A DNA stretch of 11,301 nucleotides from Chlamydia trachomatis. Lineage in GTDB: Bacteria > Chlamydiota > Chlamydiia > Chlamydiales > JAAKFR01. The translations under genes and the position numbers were made by a program. Positions 6,069 to 11,301 of this stretch are shown here, piece after piece (position 1 is the stretch's first letter; each line of letters begins with the position of its first letter). The notes under the pieces were generated by a model that saw only the letters and a list, made by a program, of their open reading frames with translations, did not search any database and was not told where the DNA came from. The stretch covers positions 1-11,301 of the forward strand of contig CAMAUB010000027.1 of NCBI GenBank assembly GCA_945861315.1, given 5' to 3'.

Positions 6069-6703
6069 GAACTTTCCCTATTATCAAAAAAGGTTTGAAA
6101 AGCTCCTTGTAGTGCATCCATTTGGCTGTCAAGTTGAGCATTGATAATGCCAGCTTCCGTCTCAATGATGCAGCCTCCTTTGGCAACATCATCTCTAACA
6201 GTTATGGAAAGGGATTCGAGATATTCAAAAATTTCTCGGATACGTGGTCGATTCTCTTCAAGAAGATCGTAGTCGTGTTTGCTCACATAGATTGTGATTT
6301 TTCGGTGTTGTGAGACAGGGCGTAGCGCTGTTGAGACAATATCAACAACGGTTTCTGGATTTTGCTTAAGCTCTTTGCCAATCAGTCTTTTCACTGCAGT
6401 CATCGCAAGAGGGACAATGGAATTAGCGATTTCATCTCGAGCAAGTTTGTACTCTTTCTCAAGAGAGAAAAGTTGTTCATTCCATTTCTCAAGGCCATTT
6501 TGAAAACCGGCCTCTTCATTTCTCTTATTTGTTTCTGCAGCTTCTTGCTCTAGATCTTGTCTAAATTTAATCTCATCTTTTTTGATCTCTTCAATTAATT
6601 CAGCTGCAGATAAAAAGGTTGTAAACTCATCTTTGGGAATGACTTTTTTATTTTCAGCTAGGTGAAGTGATTTATGTTGATCAATTAGTGCGAAAAATTT
6701 CAT
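6065..6703 (-). CDS. sctL: Type III secretion ATPase stator/regulator SctL (YscL/FliH family)
   Basis: SctL binds the export ATPase SctN and links it to the cytoplasmic sorting platform. The 212-residue protein has the family layout: a short N-terminal part, a charged coiled coil (about 35-95, including ELIEEIKKDEIKFRQDLEQEA), and a C-terminal globular domain. The strongest signature is near the end, DDVAKGGCIIETEAGIINAQLDSQ, which corresponds to the conserved GGCxxET-xG-xDAxL/Q region of YscL/HrpE/FliH proteins. AVKRLIGKEL (about 104-113) is also typical. The ATG at 6701-6703 overlaps the preceding gene's stop (ATGA), and its own TGA at 6065-6067 overlaps an ATG (ATGA) that was probably the original sctR start. 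Confidence 0.92.
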   Translation of the reverse strand: MKFFALIDQHKSLHLAENKKVIPKDEFTTFLSAAELIEEIKKDEIKFRQDLEQEAAETNKRNEEAGFQNGLEKWNEQLFSLEKEYKLARDEIANSIVPLAMTAVKRLIGKELKQNPETVVDIVSTALRPVSQHRKITIYVSKHDYDLLEENRPRIREIFEYLESLSITVRDDVAKGGCIIETEAGIINAQLDSQMDALQGAFQTFFDNRESS

Positions 6704-7554
6704 TTAAACCTTTTTACTATATCAAAAACCTGACCCTTAAAAAAGGGAATTAAATTGGGATCTGCAGGATGCTTTAACTCTTTTAACATCATATTTCCTC
6801 TGCTTGTATCAAAACGGTGAACTAAATACCACCGATAGCTTGCTTCTTCATGGGCAATGGACTTGGCTAGTCGAATCAATCCTCGTCCATGCAGTAGTTG
6901 GTCGAGTTTTTTTTTCTCGCCATTCCAACCTGTAAGCCCAAGTTTAGGAGAGGTCCACTTTGAAGGACGTTTGCTACAATCTTGAAGAAAAAGATTTTGC
7001 TCTTTAGTCAAAATGCTATGAATCTGTGTGATCAGCTGTTTGTCGACGATTTGCTTTAAATCAGCAGCTAAATCAAAAAGGCCCAAGAAGTCAACTAAAC
7101 AAAGAAGATGCTTTTGACTGATTTTTAACAGAATGTTCATCGAAGACTTTGGAATGAGCTCTTGAGGAAGAACTCCTTCTGGTAGAAATATATTTTTCAG
7201 ATAAAAAGAAAGAAAAAGTTGTGTAAAGCCACCATGTTTTATTTCTGGAGGAGGGAGATTGAAGTGTGAACTTAGACCTTTTGCTTGGCCCGAGGAGAAA
7301 AGAGAAAGAAAAAGAGGAAGGCTTTGTTTAGGTAATTGTTCTAGAGGCGATTGAAACCAGGAATAATGAATGGGTAAAACCCATTTTTTAACGCAAAGGA
7401 CAGAAGAAAAATTAATAGAGGCTACTTCGCTTTTTTGTTTAATTGAATCAGCAATTTTCTGCGGCAAGAATCTTAAAAGGCTTTCATCATCTTCATGAAA
7501 ACGATGTAAAAGCGCTTTGATCATGAACTGAGTTTTGATATTTTGCGCAATCAA
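6700..7554 (-). CDS. T3SS cluster protein in the SctK position (CT560-like)
   Basis: This 284-residue soluble, basic protein lies between sctJ and sctL, where Yersinia has yscK (sctK) and C. trachomatis has CT560. SctK links the inner ring to the SctQ/L/N sorting platform. The position suggests this role here, but the sequence alone does not let me prove homology and the protein is longer than YscK. Visible features are aromatic-rich text near 51-70 (CVKKWVLPIHYSWFQSPLEQ), leucine-rich helices near 115-180, and a Lys-rich NGEKKKLDQLL. The start is a TTG at 7552-7554, chosen because GAGGG lies 8 nt upstream; an ATG at residue 11 (7524) has no ribosome site. It ends in an ATGA overlap with sctL. 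Codons for EKKKL include a run of nine A's (plus-strand T's 6907-6915). Confidence 0.75.
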   Translation of the reverse strand: MIAQNIKTQFMIKALLHRFHEDDESLLRFLPQKIADSIKQKSEVASINFSSVLCVKKWVLPIHYSWFQSPLEQLPKQSLPLFLSLFSSGQAKGLSSHFNLPPPEIKHGGFTQLFLSFYLKNIFLPEGVLPQELIPKSSMNILLKISQKHLLCLVDFLGLFDLAADLKQIVDKQLITQIHSILTKEQNLFLQDCSKRPSKWTSPKLGLTGWNGEKKKLDQLLHGRGLIRLAKSIAHEEASYRWYLVHRFDTSRGNMMLKELKHPADPNLIPFFKGQVFDIVKRFK

Positions 7555-7596
7555 TTTAAGAACCCTCTGATTCCCTCTAGAGTGTACGAAATGGTG

Positions 7597-8532
7597 TTAC
7601 TCCTCGTCTTCTCCCTCAGAATTAACTTCAAAAGCGCCCTCTTCTACTCTGGTTTTTTTTAGGTGTGCCTCATCAGCTATGTCTGATGAATGAGGGAGCG
7701 AGTGTATTTCATAAGGTTTTGGGCTGAAAAGTGTCATAAACCCATTTTTTTGCAGAAATGGGAATGTTTTCCAAATCATCCAAATAACTAAGCAAGCAAA
7801 AATGAAAAGTACGAAAATAAAGAGGTACAAGATAGTTCTAAGTAGTTTTATGGAACTTTTTGTAACGACAACGCCCCAAATAGATACAAAATCTTGCGCT
7901 TCCTCCATCTGCAAACTCTCAACTGAAATGTCTGAGATAAGCGCGCGGTCAGTCACAACAGAAACATTATCAGCTGTTAAACCGGGGACTGCTGATGATA
8001 TAAGTCTTTTGATTTTAGTAATCAGGATGCTATTAGGATTGTCAAGAATACCGCGGTGTTTGACATAAACTGAGGCAGTTAGCTCTTTTACGCTCTCTTC
8101 ATCTTGGTTTATCGTGATTTGAACGTTTGCATCAATAATTCCATCCATCTTCCGAATAGTCATGGCAAGCTGCTCGGAAAGTCCCTCTTGATAGCGGATC
8201 TTATTTTCCATTTCAGATGGCACAAGTCCTTTAGCTCCAAATAGGTCGAGTAAACTTGTCCCTTTGACGCGAGGGAGGCCGGATTGGTTTAAAATAGCCA
8301 AAGCCTCGGTGATTTGGCGGGCGGGAACAGTAATATTCCACATTTGTAGCCCACCGCCACCTCCAGTTGTTGAGATTGGAGCTGGAACTTTAATACAATC
8401 AACGCCTCTGCTCTGAAGGAGGACGACAATTTCATTAGCCTCTCGCTCTTGCACGTTGTTGGCAATAATCGTGGCAGTTTTACAACCAACAACCAACGTT
8501 GCCAAAATAAAGAAACAAAGGAGATATCTCAT
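7597..8532 (-). CDS. sctJ: Type III secretion inner-ring lipoprotein SctJ (YscJ/PrgK/FliF-like)
   Basis: SctJ forms the periplasmic inner-membrane ring of the injectisome. From ATG 8530-8532 it has 311 residues. It starts with a lipoprotein signal peptide whose core ends in LVVGC, so Cys17 is the lipidated residue. The ring-building domain follows: residues 65-135 contain NITVPARQITEALAILNQSGLPR and GLVPSEMENKIRYQEGLSEQLAMTIRKMDGI, the family signature, then VQITI and SVYVKHRG. A C-terminal membrane helix spans about 232-254 (TILYLFIFVLFIFACLVIWMIW), and an acidic cytoplasmic tail ends EGEDEE. The frame also runs back to a GTG at 8548-8550, which would add VCSQV-type residues before the signal; I prefer the ATG because the n-region MRYLL is normal. 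Neither start has a clear ribosome site. Confidence 0.93.
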   Translation of the reverse strand: MRYLLCFFILATLVVGCKTATIIANNVQEREANEIVVLLQSRGVDCIKVPAPISTTGGGGGLQMWNITVPARQITEALAILNQSGLPRVKGTSLLDLFGAKGLVPSEMENKIRYQEGLSEQLAMTIRKMDGIIDANVQITINQDEESVKELTASVYVKHRGILDNPNSILITKIKRLISSAVPGLTADNVSVVTDRALISDISVESLQMEEAQDFVSIWGVVVTKSSIKLLRTILYLFIFVLFIFACLVIWMIWKTFPFLQKNGFMTLFSPKPYEIHSLPHSSDIADEAHLKKTRVEEGAFEVNSEGEDEE

Positions 8533-8543
8533 AACTTGTGAAC

Positions 8544-8560
8544 ATACCACATAGTGGTAT
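8544..8560. promoter_or_regulatory. Perfect 7-bp inverted repeat in front of sctJ
   Basis: ATACCAC (8544-8550) and GTGGTAT (8554-8560) are perfect inverted repeats with a 3-nt centre. They occupy the 27-nt gap between the HEAT-like gene stop and the sctJ ATG. The repeat could be a small hairpin modulating sctJ translation, an operator half-site pair, or chance. No T-run follows, so termination is unlikely. Confidence 0.35.
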
Positions 8561-9531
8561 TAGTGCCAATCATGAACAATATCTTTAATCTGGGAGCGAA
8601 TTTCTTCAGGGACAGTAGGATCGATCGCCAGAGCAGTAAAAGACTCTTTATGAGGAGAGTTTGATAGAGGGTCGCATAAGCAAAGCAAATAATTTGAGAG
8701 CATAATACGCTTTTGAACATCGCCCTTTTGTAGCTGAAAAAGGGCTGCTTCAGCGACAAGCGAGTCGTAGCTAAAAGCTGAAAGAGCAAAAGCGGCATGC
8801 TCATTGTCATTTGTCAGCGGCCTTCCAGTTAACCGTTCTAAAAGATAGTTTTTAGCAGGCTCTGCAAAATCTAAAAAGACATCAAGAAGTGCATCTTCAT
8901 CGAAGATAGCATCACGACGTAGCATCTCAAAAAGAGCGGGTAAGGCGCTTGTGTCTTTGATCTTTCCAAGGCAGATTGCCGCGAGGTAGGGGGCGTATCC
9001 ATAACCAGGGAAAAGAGGGTCATACGCTTCATCTGATTTGATGATATTAATGAGATCTGGAACCACTCTTGCGCCTCGCAGTACGAGCGCATTAATTGCG
9101 TCAATGGGTTCTTCTTCTTCAGTGAGAATGAGATCAGAGATAAGGTATGGGATTGTTTGTCCCATTTCATCAAGTTCATAGATCTCTTTTAGCTTTGTAT
9201 AGGCTGCTCTACATCTGGCAACTTGCTCCATTTCAGAAACGGTGAGCATAGCTGCTGCTAAGTTATTACCACTCTCTTTTTCAACTTTGTAGAGGTATTC
9301 GATTCGCGAGAGATCGAAGTTTGGGTCAATTCCAACGTGCGCATCATCTTCGTAGTAGGAGATCATTATGTCAAAATCTCCCCCAAAATGGGCATCTTTG
9401 TGCATTAAAATAGAATGATCGATCTCATCTGTTAAAGAGAAATTGTCTTCGTCAAAATTTTGATTATTTGGCATTTCTAGGGGTACTCCATTGAGTTCTT
9501 CAAAAATGGTACGAAATGTTTTTTTCTTCAT
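8560..9531 (-). CDS. HEAT-repeat-like acidic protein between lipA and sctJ, function unknown
   Basis: This 323-residue, strongly acidic protein has no signal peptide or membrane segment. From about residue 140 it is built of short helical pairs with the spacing of HEAT/PBS-lyase repeats, for example DAINALVLRGARVVPDLINII, then APYLAAICLGKIKDTSALPALFEML, then VFLDFAEPAKNYLLERL. The second of these, with a GxIKDxxALPxL core, is the clearest. The N-terminal 100 residues are Asp/Glu-rich and unassigned. Such folds usually serve protein binding. The ATG overlaps the lipA stop (ATGA), and sctJ starts 27 nt after its end, so it is co-transcribed with both lipoate and type III genes. I recall lipA and sctJ being direct neighbours in Chlamydiaceae, which would make this an extra gene of this lineage. 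A T3SS chaperone or scaffold role is speculation. Confidence 0.72.
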   Translation of the reverse strand: MKKKTFRTIFEELNGVPLEMPNNQNFDEDNFSLTDEIDHSILMHKDAHFGGDFDIMISYYEDDAHVGIDPNFDLSRIEYLYKVEKESGNNLAAAMLTVSEMEQVARCRAAYTKLKEIYELDEMGQTIPYLISDLILTEEEEPIDAINALVLRGARVVPDLINIIKSDEAYDPLFPGYGYAPYLAAICLGKIKDTSALPALFEMLRRDAIFDEDALLDVFLDFAEPAKNYLLERLTGRPLTNDNEHAAFALSAFSYDSLVAEAALFQLQKGDVQKRIMLSNYLLCLCDPLSNSPHKESFTALAIDPTVPEEIRSQIKDIVHDWH

Positions 9532-10490
9532 TTATAGTTACTCTTTATTTCTTCAAAAACTTCTGCAGCATTATAGCTTGAGCGGACAAAAGGACCTGAA
9601 TAGATGTGTTCTACTCCTATCTGCTTCCCATATTCGGCATAGGCATCAAATTGTTTGGGTGTGACAAAGGACTTAACTCTTAGTTTATGACGATTAGGCT
9701 GAAGATAGTGGCCAATGGTGATCATTTTACATCCAGCTTGATAAAGGTCGTCTATTGTTTCTCTCACTTGAGCGTCCATTTCACCTAAGCCAACCATCAA
9801 GCCTGATTTAACACGAATATCACTTCCATGCTCACTACAGTAGCGCAAAACAGACAAAGTGCGTTCGTAAGTTGCTTTATGACGCACGCGTGGTGTCAAA
9901 AAACGAACTGTTTCAATATTGTGATTAAAGATTTCAGGTTTGGCATCAAGGACGGTTTGGATGGCCTTTTCATTTCCACAAAAGTCTGAAGTGAGCACTT
10001 CTATTGTCACATCATTTTCTTTGCGAACCTCTTCAATGATTGAGACGAGGTGAGCAGCCCCTCCATCAGGAAGATCATCGCGAGCAACCATTGTGATTAC
10101 AACATGTTTGAGGCCAAGGGCTGCAACAGATTTAGCTAATCTTTTTGGTTCATCTGCTTGAAGAGGGGCAGGCTTTGCGGCAAAATCAATATCACAAAAG
10201 CCACACGCACGTGTGCAGGCAGTGCCCATCGCTAAAAAGGTGGCCGTCTTTTTTGACCAACACTCGAGCAAGTTGGGACATTTAGCCTCTTCACACACAG
10301 TTGGAAGACGATACTCCCCAAGAATTTTTTGAGTTTCCCATAACGTATTTGAATCAGGAAGTTTGCGGTGGAGCCATTTAGGGAAGCGTCCAAGTCCTAC
10401 CGCATTTTTTTCTATTTCCACATCTGGATTTTCGGGTAAGACATTGAGTTTTCTGCCGCACACTTTTGGTCGAGAGTCAAAAGGATCCAT
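9528..10490 (-). CDS. lipA: Lipoyl synthase LipA
   Basis: LipA is a radical-SAM enzyme that inserts two sulfurs into octanoyl groups on lipoyl domains of 2-oxoacid dehydrogenases and GcvH. The 320-residue length is normal. The auxiliary [4Fe-4S] cluster cysteines are C66, C71 and C77 in CEEAKCPNLLEC. The radical-SAM cysteines are C92, C96 and C99 in CTRACGFC. The C-terminal RSSYNA (303-308) carries the conserved serine ligand of the auxiliary cluster. Further family text includes VVITMVARDDLPDGGAAH, FNHNIETV and KSGLMVGLGE. No key residue is missing. The ATG overlaps the lpdA stop (TAATG) and the TGA overlaps the next gene (ATGA), so it is embedded in the operon. Pairing with lpdA makes sense because Lpd uses lipoylated partners. 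Confidence 0.97.
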   Translation of the reverse strand: MDPFDSRPKVCGRKLNVLPENPDVEIEKNAVGLGRFPKWLHRKLPDSNTLWETQKILGEYRLPTVCEEAKCPNLLECWSKKTATFLAMGTACTRACGFCDIDFAAKPAPLQADEPKRLAKSVAALGLKHVVITMVARDDLPDGGAAHLVSIIEEVRKENDVTIEVLTSDFCGNEKAIQTVLDAKPEIFNHNIETVRFLTPRVRHKATYERTLSVLRYCSEHGSDIRVKSGLMVGLGEMDAQVRETIDDLYQAGCKMITIGHYLQPNRHKLRVKSFVTPKQFDAYAEYGKQIGVEHIYSGPFVRSSYNAAEVFEEIKSNYK

Positions 10491-11301
10491 TAAGCTCTCC
10501 TTGCAGGTAAATGCAGTGGTAGATCACTTGCTAAGAAAGCAGCTTCCATCCACGCTTCAGCAATGGTTGGATGCGCATGAATAGTATCGCTAATTGAATG
10601 GATAGTCAACTCGTTGCCAATAGCAACAGCCATCTCAGCAATCAAAGTAGCAGCTTCGTGCCCGACAACCTGAGCTCCTAAAATCTGACCGGTCGTTTTT
10701 TCGATCACTATTTGAGCAAATCCTTCGGTGGCAATTGCAGCTTGAGATTTGCCAAGTGCTTGAAATGGGAATTTTCCAATTGTAGCATTGTATCCCTCTG
10801 CAATTGCTCTTTCGAGGGAATAGCCGATGGTCCCAATTTCTGGATCAGTGAATATAACTGATGGGACAGCATTATAATGCATATGTGAATCAAGTCCTGC
10901 TGCATTATCAGCAGCAATCATTCCTTGATGAGAAGCAACGTGCGCTAAAATCCATTTTCCAGTGACATCACCGATGGCATAGACATTTGCAACATTTGTT
11001 TCTAGCTTCGAGTTGGTTGGAATTGAGCCATCTTTTTCAACAATAACTCCCGCACGCTCTAAACCCACGTTGTCTGTATTATATTTTCGCCCAACTGAAA
11101 TAAGAGCTGAATCGGCCAAGAAAGTGCGCCCATCAGCGAGATGGAAACTGACAGTTGTTCCATCATTTTCCATTTTGGTGATGACAGCATTGGTTTCAAT
11201 TTTGATTCCACGCTTCGTAAAGGATTTTGCTATGGCATCAGAAATACTTTTTGCTTCTGTAGGTAAGATGGAGGGAAGAAGTTCAAGGATTGTGACATCC
11301 A
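10490..11301 (-). CDS. lpdA: Dihydrolipoamide dehydrogenase (E3), C-terminal part, runs off window
   Basis: E3 reoxidises dihydrolipoamide in pyruvate and 2-oxoglutarate dehydrogenases, using FAD and NAD+. The last 269 codons are present; the frame is open through 11299, so the N-terminal FAD-binding part and redox-active CxxxxC lie outside. The visible part starts in the NAD domain (ILELLPSILPTEAKSIS and RGIKIET). The second FAD motif, VYAIGDVTGKWILAHVASHQG, follows, and then the dimer-interface domain. That domain has the catalytic His-Glu region in IHAHPTIAEAWMEAA, where the His after HA and the Glu in AEA are the expected catalytic pair. An internal ATG at 11171-11173 is not the true start, because recognisable Lpd sequence precedes it. 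The stop overlaps the lipA start (TAATG). Confidence 0.96.
   Translation of the reverse strand, partial: DVTILELLPSILPTEAKSISDAIAKSFTKRGIKIETNAVITKMENDGTTVSFHLADGRTFLADSALISVGRKYNTDNVGLERAGVIVEKDGSIPTNSKLETNVANVYAIGDVTGKWILAHVASHQGMIAADNAAGLDSHMHYNAVPSVIFTDPEIGTIGYSLERAIAEGYNATIGKFPFQALGKSQAAIATEGFAQIVIEKTTGQILGAQVVGHEAATLIAEMAVAIGNELTIHSISDTIHAHPTIAEAWMEAAFLASDLPLHLPARRA

Noticed and set aside
5881..6144. Plus-strand 87-codon ORF
   Set aside because: It is the opposite strand of the palindromic element plus antisense of sctR and sctL ends; no ribosome site or family resemblance.
7597..8550. GTG start for sctJ at 8550
   Set aside because: It would place five extra residues before a normal lipoprotein signal and lies within the inverted repeat; no better ribosome site than the ATG at 8532.
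8529..8810. Minus-strand 93-codon ORF overlapping the HEAT-like gene and the sctJ start
   Set aside because: It is another frame of the HEAT-like gene's 3' end; hydrophobic composition looks accidental and the overlapping gene is supported by coupling and repeats.
10490..11173. lpdA as a 227-residue complete gene
   Set aside because: The frame continues upstream to the window edge with recognisable Lpd sequence (LPSILPTE, RGIKIET), so the gene is only cut by the window.

Overview
The window looks like chromosomal DNA of a chlamydia, probably an environmental ('Chlamydia-like') lineage rather than Chlamydiaceae proper. The main reason is gene order. Read along the minus strand it runs lpdA, lipA, a HEAT-like gene, sctJ, a sctK-position gene, sctL, sctR, sctS, sctT. 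From memory this matches the C. trachomatis block CT557-CT564, except that Chlamydiaceae lack the extra gene between lipA and sctJ. A secretin gene preceded by a membrane-anchored protein of unknown function follows, recalling CT572 (gspD) and CT573. The phylum assignment is inference; no database search was possible.

Layout, all genes on the minus strand, from high to low coordinates. At 11301-10490 is the 3' part of lpdA (lipoamide dehydrogenase), then lipA (lipoyl synthase) at 10490-9528, then an acidic HEAT-like protein at 9531-8560. The type III secretion (T3SS) genes follow: sctJ (inner-ring lipoprotein), a SctK-position protein, sctL (ATPase stator), and sctR, sctS and sctT (export gate). 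Most junctions overlap by 1-4 nt (TAATG, ATGA, GTGA) or are separated by 1-42 nt. The nine genes therefore look like one operon whose promoter lies outside the window. SctU is not next to sctT, as in other chlamydiae. Below sctT is a 253-nt intergenic stretch with a 33-nt-arm palindrome and a small hairpin. Then come an alpha/beta-hydrolase (3706-2978), a one-TM protein (2896-1595), and the first 531 codons of a type II (GspD-like) secretin that runs off the low-coordinate edge.

Two observations stand out. First, a 163-bp, almost fully palindromic, transposon-like element (5901-6063) sits exactly at the sctL/sctR junction, flanked by perfect 5-bp direct repeats (ATCAT). Those repeats contain the sctR start codon, so the insertion duplicated the start. 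The 168 added bases keep the frame and contain no stop, so sctR can be read either from its original coupled start, with a 56-residue element-encoded extension, or from the regenerated ATG next to its signal peptide. Second, the hydrolase gene has a cryptic signal peptide separated from it by a run of nine T's. One more T (or two fewer) would fuse a good Shine-Dalgarno, start codon and hydrophobic core to the rest of the protein. This suggests a slippage or phase switch between secreted and cytosolic forms, a recent frameshift, or a sequencing error.

No tRNA, rRNA, CRISPR array or complete transposase was seen. No stretch longer than 300 nt lacks a gene.
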